Assembly (NCBI GenBank): GCA_012064385.1
Contig: QRDG01000346.1
Coordinates: forward strand, 649,952 to 713,951
Length of the DNA: 64,000 bases
Reading direction: 5' to 3'
DNA from: Puccinellia tenuiflora
Lineage: Eukaryota; Streptophyta; Magnoliopsida; Poales; Poaceae
The notes beneath the pieces are model-generated. The model was not told where the DNA came from, did not search any database, and saw only the letters and a program-made list of their open reading frames with translations. Numbering within the stretch: the stretch's first letter is position 1; every line of letters starts with the position of its first letter. Shown piece by piece: positions 34,553 to 45,772 of this stretch. The translations under genes and the position numbers were made by a program.

Positions 34553-35764
34553 TATTTCCGTTCAAGGAAAATCAGAGCTAGCAAACTTGACACGGTAGAA
34601 AGTAAACTAACGAATGCAGGCTGCCAGCCGAGGAGTACGTGATTGAAAAGCTTAGCTGACAAGAAAGATGCTTGAACGAGGCACGTGGTGACAAGAAACT
34701 CATTTGGTTCGCATGGGTTTTACTCAGCCAGTCTTGATTCTACCATTATGTACCGACTAATATTCTACAACGACTCGAGTTCCTTATGTTTCAGAGAAAA
34801 ATATCAGTTCCGTTTCTGTCGGCATCACCTCATACGCTCTATACTTGCAAACTGGAAGGGCATCGCCATCTGAGTTGCTGCTTCAATCATCGATCCCCGT
34901 CATACTTGTTCTATCTTTGTTTCCATGTTTCTTCCTCCAGCAAAAAGTCTAGATGTTAGTATGACGTTGAACCATTGAAGTACTGCAATTGACCACTTGG
35001 AGTGAGCGGCAGCAGGAAAACTTATTCGGCATGATGTCAAGAAGTGGCATGGAGATATGTTCTTGTTTTTCTTTATCTTTTTTCTAGAAGTCCATCGATC
35101 CCAACAAAACCAAAATGGATGCCACTCTGCATGCCCTAGCGTTTCCTGCTGCATCAGCTAGGTACAACTAATAGAAGAGTTATTTTAAGAAATGAAGTGG
35201 CCCACTCCATAGCTAAATAGAGGGCTTAATCTCACCTGGTGCATCTAAATCTAAAATAATTAAATAAGAGCAACTGACTAACGGACTTTTTCCTAAAACA
35301 TGCAGCCTGTCCACCCTAATAACCTTCCACATCAGCAATTTTTTGTGTTTTTTCTTCCGTTTCTTTTCCCTAATTATCCGTTCTCTTCTGGTGTGGTTTC
35401 TGAGATCGATGGATACAATATCTTCATCTTTTGTTCCTAAAACATGAAATTGATTACAAACAATTACTAGATGAATGATTTAGTTCAATTACCGAGCAGA
35501 GGAGGACTGCAACCACGTTCAATCGAATCATGGAAACAACCAACAATGAAATTGATAAGCATGTACCACTCACTTCTCCGGAGTTTATTTAAGTATGCAA
35601 ACTATATACAGAGACCCCTGGATTTACAATAGCATTTCCTTGCATATTTAAACTAGTAAAATTGCACGACCAACTTTTATTTGCACGAGCAGGTCCCCTT
35701 CATTCTTCTTCGCGGTGCATGTGTCATCATTTAGGTGCACAATAGGCCATGCTCTCCACTCCCT

Positions 35765-35768
<4 letters not shown>
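34553..35768. other. Spacer without recognised gene
   Basis: AT-moderate sequence with only short open frames and no evident repeat. It is the left flank of the (TA)n-linked element chain. Confidence 0.5.

Positions 35769-35830
<62 letters not shown>
35769..35830. repeat. (TA)n microsatellite, left edge of element chain
   Basis: A pure AT dinucleotide run of about 62 bp. Confidence 0.97.
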
Positions 35831-35832
<2 letters not shown>

Positions 35833-37953
35833 TGGGATTATTCTGCACAACCCCTTAAGTGTTTGCTAAATAGTTATTCTGTACAACCCTCCGAATCAAC
35901 CCTTGGTTTCTTATCCCGAACCGACCCGACGAGAAAAATCCACCACCTCCACCTCCCTTAAAAAAAAAGCCTGCAGTCCACCCACCCACCCCGAACCGCT
36001 GCCTCCATCCCCAACCACCTCCCGATTTGGGGGCCTCCGGCGCCTCCTCCATCTCCGGTCGCCCCTGCGTACCTCCGCCTCCTTCCCCGGCCGACGACGG
36101 CGACCTCCGCTCCACCACGCAGCCAAACTCCCTTCCCACGCCGTCGCTCCGCAACCCGCCCTCGCGCCGCCGCCTAACTCCACCCCGCGCGCGGCCGCTC
36201 CGAATCCCGTCATCGCGCCGCCGCCCTATTCCCGCCCGCGAGCCGCCCGGAATCCGGCTTGTCGACCGGCGCCCGAGATCCAGCACCCGTGGCCGTAGCC
36301 AGTGTCGGCTCCCGCCGCGGCCTCCACCACCACGGTGTCCCGCCGCCGCCGCGCAGACCATCACGCTTCCCAGGCCTGCCGACACCACCTCGACCCCGCC
36401 CATCCCAGCGCACGCGGGAGCTCGAGCGCCATCGCGGGGCCCCTGCCCCTCACCTGCATCCGTGCGGGTCAGCGACCGGCGCCGTCCGCCTGGGCTCCGG
36501 CACGATTCCCGCCGTTGATGCTGGCTCCCCATGCCAATCGTGGGAGGAGGGTCGACGGCCGCCGTCGAGCACAGGGGGCGATGCGGAGGAGCTCCTGTCC
36601 AGCAGTCATGGTGCAGCGGATCGATTCGTCGTCCGTGAGGTCCCGTCTCGAAGCCCAGGCCGACGATGCGAGCAAGGAGACCCAGGGGAGGCCACCTACC
36701 CGGACCCCCGACCTCCACCGCGACGCCCCTGTCCTCCTCGGCGGTCGGTGCGTCCCCTGTCCTCCGCGGCGCATCTACCACCTCCCGCCATGCTCCGCCC
36801 GGAGACCTCCCGACGGCGGCGCCTGTGCCCCCTTCCGTCGCGCGCCAGGCCGGCCACGCCCCTATCCACGACTGGGGCACATGTGGTAGGCGCAGGAGTC
36901 CAGCGCCATCCACGATTGGAGTTCACCGTGAGCGATTCAGGGAGTTCAGTGAACTTGTGGATTGTTTGTGTTTGCGTGATTGTGATTTATTATAGTAAAA
37001 AAAATAAGAAGTTCACTTCGGTATAAAAAAGGTTCATATTGTTCACCAACGAAATAAATAAGAAGTTCACTTCGGTATATACGAGAAGTTTATTTACTCG
37101 CTAATATATTCACGTTTTGGAAAAGAAGTTTACTTACGCATTTTGAGAAGTTCGGGAAAAACTAGTACGCCAAAAGAAAAATTTTACTTGCGGAAAAATA
37201 GGAAGTTCACTTACATATCGTGAGAGGTTCAGAAAAAAGTTCATCCACACTGTAAGTGACTTTAGAAGTGATTCGCGAATAGGAAGTTCACATGTGGTCA
37301 ATGAGAAGTTAATCCACCGGTATATTATCTTCCTTCTCTGTTTTTCGTATTTTTAAAATTAATCAAAAACTGTATTGAATTTCGAAAATATTTCTTCACG
37401 AAAAAGTTGCGTCTAGTCAATATCTTTCCAATGGCATATTATTTGTTAACTTTTGATAAGCGGTTTAAAAGTAATTGTGAAAATACAAACCGCTGGATCT
37501 ATAAGTTGAAAAACAGAATTTTTATTTTCAAAACTGCTCCTAAACCGTAACGAATTTTAAAATTTCTTCAGAGATAGAAAAGTTGCGAATTTTTCATACC
37601 TTTCCAACGGCATATTATTTGCATCAATCCGACAAATGGTTAGAAAATAGCGTCCAAAATACTGTAAAAACGGACAAAATCCGCGAAAATACTGTTTAGT
37701 ATATTCAAAATTAGTTTAAAACCGTAACGAATTTGGAAAAACCCGTAAAAGTAAAAAAGTTGCGCAATTTCCGTAGCTATCCAACGGTATATCATATGTA
37801 TCATTCCGATTAACGGTTTGAAAATGACGATTGAAACACGGTCCGCAAAACACAGTAAATCTGGAAGTTCCGCTGAGAGGTTCACTGGTTTTTGTTAGGA
37901 AGTTTATAAAGTTGTGCAGAATAGTTATTCTGTATGGGAGTGCAGAATAGCTG

Positions 37954-37955
<2 letters not shown>
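35831..37955 (+). mobile_element. (TA)n-flanked inverted-repeat element D, 2.1 kb
   Basis: Left end: GGATTATTCTGCACAACCCC, CTTAAG, then TAAATAGTTATTCTGTACAA. Right end reversed: CCAGCTATTCTGCACTCCC then AGAATAACTATTCTGCACAA. Each end thus carries a GAATA..TATTC palindrome just inside a CTATTCTGCA terminus. The first ~1.1 kb is GC-rich, with open frames in several frames but no domain. The second half is AT-rich with many GAAGTTCACTT motifs and three diverged ~160-bp modules (37360-37860). AT tracts flank both sides. It is the most diverged of the four related elements. Confidence 0.7.
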
Positions 37956-38005
<50 letters not shown>

Positions 38006-38018
38006 ATATATATTTATA

Positions 38019-38076
<58 letters not shown>
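37956..38076. repeat. (TA)n microsatellite between elements D and E
   Basis: About 120 bp of AT dinucleotides with TTTATA interruptions. Confidence 0.97.
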
Positions 38077-38077
<1 letters not shown>

Positions 38078-39630
38078 CAGGGATTTGCTATACATGGTTA
38101 CTGGCGTCACACCATTCAGAACCGTTCGATTGCTTTGAGATTCGAACTTTATATTAGAAAAGGAGCCACATTACCTCTTTTCTGATTTTCGCATGACCAA
38201 AGAGGAAGGTGCTTGGCTGACTTTTTCTCTAGCCGTTCCCCTAATAGAAACCTAAATCTGACATTTTTGTCAGGTGACTGCTATACTGTTTCCGTAAATT
38301 CCGGCCACGTGAGCCTCCTTTTTCTGACCACGCTCGCGTTTATGGAAAGGTTCCAGCCCGGGCGTGACAGCCCATTGCCGTTTTTGTATTGACCCGAACA
38401 TGTACGCACCCTTTGTCCAGAACGATGTGTTTCATTAATTTCATTCGATTAACCTACCAGCACAGTTTTTATCTCTGTTCTTCCTCACGGCAGTAGCATG
38501 CAGCCAGTCTAAACAGTGCGTCATGAATGCAGATCCATGGCAGCAAGTTCCATCGCTGGCCGAATCAAAACAAACGGAGCCCAACTATTGAATAGTAAAT
38601 GATCTGACCGTGCATCAAAGAATTAACAACAGAGAAAGGCATGGGATCAGATGCATATGGTGCCCATGGTATTAACAAACGGTGCCTGCATCAGATGCAT
38701 ATGGTGCCCATGGTATTAACAAACGGTGCCACTTTCACACAACAGAAACTGAAAGCCAAAAGAACAAATCAGCATTCACTACTTCAGATCGGGGAAAGGT
38801 GCTGCAGATCGGGGGAAGGTGCTGGCTTCGTCGTTCCAACGAGCATGAGCAGATTGGGGAGAGCACGACCTGTGGGAAAGCGAGGTGGAAGGTGCCGCTT
38901 CAACAAATCAACGGTGCCCATACAAAATCAAAAGGTGCCTGAAAAGCCGGCGTCGATGGAAACGCCTCTTCCGGCCCGGAGCTCCTCGTCCAGCAGCCTC
39001 TCAAAGCCTCTTCCGGCCGCCATGGAGATGGCCCCAGACATCACCTCTGCGCACTCGCCGCCGGAGACAGAAAGCACGACAGCCCGACGCCGCCCTGACC
39101 TCGCTCCCGCACGATCCCGCGCCCCCAGCCTCCGTTCCGGCCAGCCCCCGCTCCAGCGCGGCCCAACCTCCGCCGAGCGTACCGAGCTGCCCTACCCTCG
39201 CCGTGCCGGGTGGATCGGAGCAGAGGCGACCTGCGAATGGGATAGGAGGGTCGAGAGGAGCGTGGCTCACGGTCACGGGTTGGGAGAGGAAGAGACGACG
39301 GGGTGGGGATTGGGGATCGATCTGCTCACGGTTTTTTTCTTTTTTTGTTTGAGGCAATCTGCTCACGGGTGGAAGGCTGTGGCCGGGAGTCAAACTTGGG
39401 TGGGCACTGGGCAGAGAGCATGAGGCTAGTGGGATGTAATCGCATGCTAGGGTCTGCCGCATGCACAGAATCCGGGACCAAAACACACCAAAGAGGAAAT
39501 AACAAGCGCCGATGGAAAATGAGAAAATAAAAAGAGGAAAGTTTTTGTCCAGCTACGGGTCCAGATCCCCAAGGCTCATGTGCGGCCGTGATCGGTGTGA
39601 CTGCCGTCACTACGAGATAGGAATGCTTTT

Positions 39631-39632
<2 letters not shown>
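38077..39632. mobile_element. (TA)n-flanked inverted-repeat element E, 1.56 kb
   Basis: Left end: GCTATACATGGTTACTGGCG then GTCACACC (38106-38113). Right end reversed: CCTATCTCGTAGTGACGGCA then GTCACACC (39601-39594). The termini are imperfect inverted repeats unlike those of elements A-D, so this is a second family using the same kind of site. Inside, a 45-bp block (CAGATGCATATGGTGCCCAT core) is duplicated in tandem at 38647-38736, and GGTGCC words recur to 38937. The open frame at 38641-39423 has no recognisable domain. Confidence 0.55.

Positions 39633-39681
<49 letters not shown>
39633..39681. repeat. (TA)n microsatellite between elements E and A
   Basis: A pure AT dinucleotide run of about 48 bp. 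Confidence 0.97.
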
Positions 39682-39684
<3 letters not shown>

Positions 39685-41573
39685 CAGGACTATTCTGCAA
39701 CCCCCCTTAAGAGGTTCTAGAATACCTATTCTAGAACCCCTCCCTGGATAAAGACCTTCTAAACCCGACCCGCACCCCCTCCCTCAACAACAAAAAAAAG
39801 AAAAAGAAAACCGACCCGCACCTCCCCTCACAGCACCGACCCACCCCGAACCCACTCGCCTTGACCCCGCCCCACCTTCCCCACTCCCCGATCCAACAAC
39901 CACCGACGGCGTCGGCGCCCCTCTCCTCTTCCCACCGGCGGTGGCCGCGCCTCCTCCCCACCCCCACCGGCGACTGCGGCGCCTCCTCCCCTCCCCCACC
40001 GGCGGCCGCGGTGCCTGCTCTCCTCCTCCACCCACGGCCGTGATGCCCCCTCTCCTCCCCACCGGCGGCCGCGACGACCCCTCTCCTCCCCACCAGCGGC
40101 TGCGGTGCCCCAGCTCCTCCCCCACCGGCAGCCGCGGCGCCCCTCTCCTCCCGCACTCAGGTCGGCAGCGCGCGGGGGCCCCCGCCCCTCACCGCCGCCG
40201 CGAGCCACCCAGGCTGGCCGCGTACGGGGGACCCCAACGCCCCTCACCATCGCCACGAGCCGCCCACGCGCCTCCCAGGCCAGGCCGCCGCCCACGGGTG
40301 CCTCCCAGGCGAGGTCGCCGCCCCCACGCGCCTCCAAGGCCAGGCCGCCGCCCACGGGTGCCTCCCAGCGAGGTCGTCGGCCTCCCAGGCAAGGTCACCA
40401 CCGCCGACCTCCCCGTGCGCCACCACGGTCCACCGCCACCGAAGCGCCAATCTGCCGCCCCACGTCTGCACCACGCATGGCTCTGTCGGACTGAACGCCG
40501 CCTGCACCCTCCGCTGCGGCTGGGAGGCTGCTGCAGAACGCCCGCAGTCCGGGCTGGCCACGCGCACGGCCGGCCGTGGGCGTCACGCAGGCAAAGTTCA
40601 CATTTTTTGTATATGAAGTTCAGCTCGTATACATATGTAGTCCACTTTAGTAAAAAAATGATGCTGATGTGTGCAATTCACATAGTTTTTGTATGGAACT
40701 TCACTTGTCAGTGAGACCAAAAAATCTTCCATCACGAGGTTCACTTCTTCTATCGTGAAAAGGTTCAAATTGGATCACTACATAAAAGTTCACATTACTT
40801 TTTAACATAGTTAACTCTTTTGGATCGAGAAGTTCAGATTGTAAAAAAAAATCGAGTAGTTCCATAAAAATCAAATAAAAGTCAAACCGTGACATAGTAC
40901 GTGCGTCTAATTATCCGTGAGGAAGTTCACTTACGTCGCCCGTAAAAGTTCATTTTCGTGACGAGGGAAGTTCAGAAATGGTCCGAGTACGAAAATCAAA
41001 CAAGCCAAAAAAAAAATGACGTAACACGTGCATCTGGTGCTCCGCGAAGAAGTTCACTTATGTGTTCGGAAGAAGTTCAGTGTTGTGAAGTGGGAAGTTC
41101 AGAAAAAACGAGAATTCTAAAACAACAGAATTATGTATATTTAAAACTGCTCTTAAACCGTAAGAAATTTCGAAAAAGTGCGTGAGATAACAAAGTTGCG
41201 GCTTTTTCATAGCTTTCCAACGGCGTATCATTTGCATCAATCCGATGAACGGTTTGAAAATGGCGACCAAAATACGGTACGGACGCGAAAATAGTGTTAG
41301 TATATTGAAATTCTTTAAAAACCGTAACTAATTTCGAAAACCCGTGAAAATGAAAAAGTTTCGTAATTTCCATAGCTATCCAATGGTATATCACATGCAT
41401 CATTCCGATAAGCGGATCAAAAATCGCACTACAAAATTTTCCCGTGAAGGTGGAGAATCAGTCTGTTCCGTCAGGAAGTTCACATTATCATTAAATGAAG
41501 TTCATCAACATTGCCAGGGAAGTTCAGAAGTGGTTCCAGAATAGCTATTCTACAACTAGTTCTAGAATAGCAG
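39682..41573 (+). mobile_element. (TA)n-flanked inverted-repeat element A, 1.9 kb
   Basis: Left end: GAGCAGGACTATTCTGCAAC, CCTTAAGAGG, then GTTCTAGAATACCTATTCTA. Right end reversed: TCTGCTATTCTAGAACTAG then TAGAATAGCTATTCTGGAAC. The left ~0.9 kb is GC-rich with tandem CCCACCGGCGGCCGCGG and CACGGGTGCCTCCCAGGC units. The right ~1 kb contains GAAGTTCAC words and two ~165-bp modules (41146-41440). No transposase. The tail is nearly the same as in B and C, the GC half is not. Confidence 0.75.
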
Positions 41574-41590
41574 ATATATATATATATATA
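41574..41590. repeat. Short (TA)n linker between elements A and B
   Basis: A 17-bp AT run joins two elements in tail-to-tail orientation. Confidence 0.9.
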
Positions 41591-43219
41591 GGTCTGCTAT
41601 TCTGGAACCAGTTCTAAAATAGCTATTCTGTAACCACTTCTGAACTTCTCTCGCAAAGTTGATGGACTTCATTCAATGGTAATGTGAACTTCCTGACGGA
41701 ACACACTGATTCTCCACCTTCAAGGGAAATTTTTTTAGTGCGATTTTTGATCCGCTTATCAGAATGATGCATGTAATATACCGTTGGATAGCTATGGAAA
41801 TTACGAAATTTTTTCATTTTCACAGGTTTTCGAAATTAGTTACGGTTTTTAAATAATTTCAAATATACTAACAGTATTTTCGCGACCGTACCGTATTTTG
41901 GTCGTCATTTTTAAACCGTTTATCGCATTGATGCAAATGATACGCCGTTGGAAAGCTGAAAAAGCCGCAACTTTGTTATCTCACGCATTTTTTCAAAATT
42001 CCTTACGGTTTAAGAGAAGTTTTAAATATACATAATTCTGTTGTTTTAGAATTCTCGTTTTTTCTGAAATTACCACTTCACAACACTGAACTTCTTCATA
42101 ACACTATGTGAACTTCTTCACGGAGCACCAGATGCTACCTCATGTTTTTGACTTGTTTGATATTTTTTTGCCTGTTTGATTTTTTGTACTCGGACAATTT
42201 CTGAACTTCCCTTGTCACGAAAGTAAACTTTTGTTGGAGGCGTAAGTGAACTTCCTCATGGAGCATCAGACACACGTATTTTGCCATGGTTTTGACTTCG
42301 TTTGATTTCCAAAATATCAAGTGAATTACATGTATGCGAAGATCTGAACCGCAAAAAAAAATTAAGTGAACTACATGTATGCCAAAAAAAATCAAGTGAA
42401 CTATCAGAGAAGTTCAGCCTCATCCTCGCAGGTTCTCGTCGGCGTTGGAGCAACTAGTGCGGCAGATTCCGGCAAGGTAGGGGAGAACGGGGCCGTTGAA
42501 GCTCGTCCCGTGGTCGGCCTGGTAGCAGCCGCACCATCACTCAGAGTCCACCGGCGGCTCGTATGGAAGTCCAACTACAGCGGCAGCGGAGGGCGGAGGG
42601 CCGGTCGGAGGTCCGGATCGTCGGGGGCGGCCGTGAGGACCGCGTGCTGCAGGCGACCTTCGCCTCGGCACCCATGGCGGCGGAACCTCCAGCGGTGGGG
42701 CGTGGTGTGGGCGGGGACGGGGCGGCGCTAGTGCGGAGACGGGGCGGGGCGCGATGGGATGCGGGGAGGCGCCGGTGGGGGCGGCGATGCGCGCGGAGCA
42801 GAGGAAGTTGGCTGGCGACGCGTGCAAGCGCAGGCAGTAGGCGGCGGCGGTGGGGAAGCCGCCGACGGAGGAGCACGACGGGGCGCCGGTGGCTGCGGCG
42901 CCCAGAAAAGGAGGCGGGGTGCGGGGTAGGCGGAAGAGCTCGGCGGGGTGGGGCGGGACGACAACGGCTGAGGCGCCCGGCCGGAGGAGGCGCCCGGGGC
43001 GGGACGGCGGCGGCGGCGGTGCCCGACCGGAGGAGGCGCGCGGGAGGTGGGGCGTGTGGGGAAGAAGGTGAGGTGCGGGGTAGGTGGTGGTGTTGACCTG
43101 CGGGGTCGCACGGGCGGGTCGGGCGGTTCGGTTCGTGTTTAGAAGGTATTTAGGATGGGTGGGGTTCTAGAATAGCTATTCTAGAACCTCTTAAGGGGGG
43201 TTGCAGAATAGTCCTGCTC
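41591..43219 (-). mobile_element. (TA)n-flanked inverted-repeat element B, 1.6 kb, inverted
   Basis: It starts with the tail terminus GGTCTGCTATTCTGGAACC, and ends with the head terminus TTGCAGAATAGTCCTGCTC, so it lies opposite to A and C. The tail (41591-42420) matches A and C in reverse. The GC-rich half (42430-43120) is rich in GGCGGCGGTGG-type units and differs from those of A and C. Palindromes GTTCTAGAATA/TATTCTAGAAC are intact near the head end (43165-43190). Confidence 0.75.

Positions 43220-43267
<48 letters not shown>
43220..43267. repeat. (TA)n followed by (GA)n
   Basis: About 24 bp of AT dinucleotides pass into about 24 bp of GA dinucleotides. Confidence 0.95.
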
Positions 43268-43270
<3 letters not shown>

Positions 43271-43287
43271 CAGGACTAGTCCTGCTC
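43268..43287. repeat. 20-bp palindrome of two fused element termini
   Basis: GAGCAGGACTAGTCCTGCTC is a perfect palindrome formed from the head-terminal decamer GAGCAGGACT and its reverse complement, with nothing between. It sits between two TA/GA tracts, as a full element would. Confidence 0.85.

Positions 43288-43315
<28 letters not shown>
43288..43315. repeat. (TA)n followed by (GA)n
   Basis: A short AT run then GA dinucleotides precede the next element head, mirroring the tract at 43220-43267. Confidence 0.93.
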
Positions 43316-43318
<3 letters not shown>

Positions 43319-45208
43319 CAGGACTATTCTAGAACCACCCCTAAGTGGTTCTAGAATAGCTATTCTAGAACCCTTTCTAAAATAAACAGCCCGACCCTAC
43401 GACCTACCTCCGGTCAACGCCAGATCGAACACCCCACCCCGACCCACCTTCTTCCCGTCGGCGCGCCTCCTCCATCCCCGGCCGCCCCCACCTAGAACCG
43501 CCTCATTCCCCAGCCGAGGGCGGCGCCCTCCACCCCGCGCACCGGCTACCCCCTCCCATGCTGATCACCGGCGGCACCCCTCCCCGCCTCCGTTCCCGGC
43601 TCGAGCACGCCGCCCCTGCGCCTCCGCTCCCGGATCGAGCACGCCGCCCTCCGCGGCTCCACTCCCAGCTCGAGCACGCCGCCCTGCAGGCCTTCCGGCG
43701 AGGACACTGCCCCACGTGCCGGCGGCCGGGGCACCGCGCGTCTCCTGCTTTCCGTTGCCGGCCGGGGCTCCGCATGCCGATGGCCAGGGCTCAGGGCGCC
43801 TCCTGGGTTCTGTCGCAGGCCGGAGCCGCCGCACCCCTCCACGCGAGCTAGCAGCTTTGGCTCCCGCGCGCGCCGTCGCCGCGGACCTTCTCCTGTGCGC
43901 GCCACTGGATGGAGCCGGCATCCCCATCCCACCGCCTTTCCTGCCGGCCCGACGGGAACTGCATCCTCGATGCCGCCGCGGAAGGGATGGATGTTTCGCG
44001 TAGCTCTTCTCCCCGGACCTCTCCTGCGCGGCCGTCGCCCAGGACACGGAAGAGGTGCGCACGCCGGCGTCCACTCCCCTGCAGCACTATGGGAGACACC
44101 TCTGCCCCTCCCCATACAGCTCCCCGGCGTGGTAAACTTGCTCCACGCGACCACGCGTGCTCCGCTGGAGTTCCCCTGCTCCACCAGCGTGCCCGCCCGG
44201 CAGGAGCTCCGTTCCTTGCAAAAAAAATTATGCTTGTGAAGTTCATTGTTTATCAGAGAAAAGCTCACTGAGTCATCTGATGAGTTCAGTAAAAAAATTC
44301 CTGTAAAAAAATGCCTCCTCCGGCCCCTCTCCCGTGTGAACTCCAGAGCAGCGCCCCGCTGAACTACTCCTCTCACTCTACTGAACTTCTTCGGGCGACG
44401 CACATGACGTTCTGGACTCCTATTCTTGAAGTTCACTTCATAAATTTGTGAAGTACACTCCGGGAAACAATTGCGCGTGGAGTTCATTTTCTGAATAAAC
44501 AAAGTCAAAATGATGACATACTACTGTTCCGCGAGGAAGTTCAATTACGTCTACGAAGAAATTCACTTTCGTGACGAGCGAAGTTCAGAAATGGTTCGAG
44601 TACGAAAATCAAACAGGTCAAAAAAAAAATCAAAGAAGTCAAAAACATGATGGAGAACGTGCTTATGGTGCTCCGTGAAGAAGTTCACTTATGTGTTCGG
44701 AAGAAGTTCAGTGTTGTGAAGTGGGAAGTTCAGAAAAAACGAGAATTCTAAAACAACAGAATTACGTATATTTAAAACTTCTCTTAAACTGTAAGGAATT
44801 TCGAAAAAATGCGTGAGATAACAAACTTGCAGATTTTTCATAGCTTTCTAACGGCGTATCATTTGCATCAATCCGATAAATGGTTTGAAAATGGCGATCA
44901 AAATACTGTACGGTTGCGAAAATAGTGTTAGTATATTTGAAATTCTTTAAAAACCGTAACTAATTTCGAAAACCTGTGAAAATGAAAAAGTTTCGTAATT
45001 TTCATAGCTATCCAATGGTATATCACACGAATCATTCCGATAAGCGGATCAAAAATCGCACTAGAAAATTTTCCCGTGAAGGTGGAGAATCAGTGTGTTC
45101 CGTCAGGAAGTTCACATTACCATTGAATGAAGTTCATCAACTTTATGAGGAAAGTTCAGAGGTGGTTCTAGAATAGCTATTCTAGAACTGGTTCCAGAAT
45201 AGCACACC
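43316..45208 (+). mobile_element. (TA)n-flanked inverted-repeat element C, 1.9 kb
   Basis: Head: GAGCAGGACTATTCTAGAAC, CCCTAAG, then GTTCTAGAATA followed by its reverse complement. Tail reversed: GTGTGCTATTCTGGAACC then GTTCTAGAATA and its reverse complement. The GC-rich half (43380-44240) contains repeated GCTCGAGCACGCCGCCC units. The tail from about 44580 matches A closely (AAGTGGGAAGTTCAGAAAAA and the following ~500 bp). No recognisable protein domain. Confidence 0.75.
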
Positions 45209-45227
45209 TATATATACATATATATGT
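45209..45227. repeat. Short (TA)n tract, right edge of element chain
   Basis: An AT run interrupted by a C closes the chain. Confidence 0.85.
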
Positions 45228-45772
45228 GATCCCCTCCTATATGTATCACCTCATCTCATCTTATAATGTTAGCATACAATATCTACAAAAGGAATATTTT
45301 CTACGATAGCAATTTGCCGCTAACTGTTTGGCAAGTCCAAGATCTACCTTGGACTTCGACTTGCATTCTTTCAAATTCCTATAGATACAGAAGTGGAAGC
45401 TATGTGTGTGAGAATTTCGTATCCTAGAAATGTGAGGCATCAGGGAAAGAACTGAGCGCGAGATTGATGAATCCGACAGCATGTAGGTGATGGAAGGGCT
45501 AAGCAAAAAAGAAACATGCTCCAACGAGCCACATGGTCGCGTGATGAGAGGTCATTCGAGTGTGAACCCACTGAGCAGAACAAGCGAAACCTGTCAAGCA
45601 AGCAACACTCAAGTGACGAGGCGGAGGCAAACGTGTAGAGTCTCGAGAAAACATGTGATGTTTTTTGCTTTCCAGAGTAAGCGCTATAGCTCAATCTCAG
45701 TCAACAGCGGGTGCATCAAACAATGCCTTTTCTATTTTAGAATCATCCGCTGGAATGGCTTGAACCAGAGGA
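45228..45772. other. Spacer without recognised gene
   Basis: Open frames are below 100 codons and lack domains. No repeat was noted. Confidence 0.5.

Noticed and set aside
35855..37026. Long open frames in the GC-rich halves of the (TA)n elements (also 39731-40714, 42537-43111, 43503-44508)
   Set aside because: Frames are open on both strands at once, rich in Pro, Arg, Ala and Gly, and contain no recognisable domain. They reflect GC-rich repeats.
37914..38138. Ile-Tyr repeat proteins (also 35648-35961)
   Set aside because: They are translations of (TA)n tracts.
38641..39423. 260-codon open frame in element E
   Set aside because: It begins in a duplicated 45-bp repeat and has no domain or plausible splice or promoter context.
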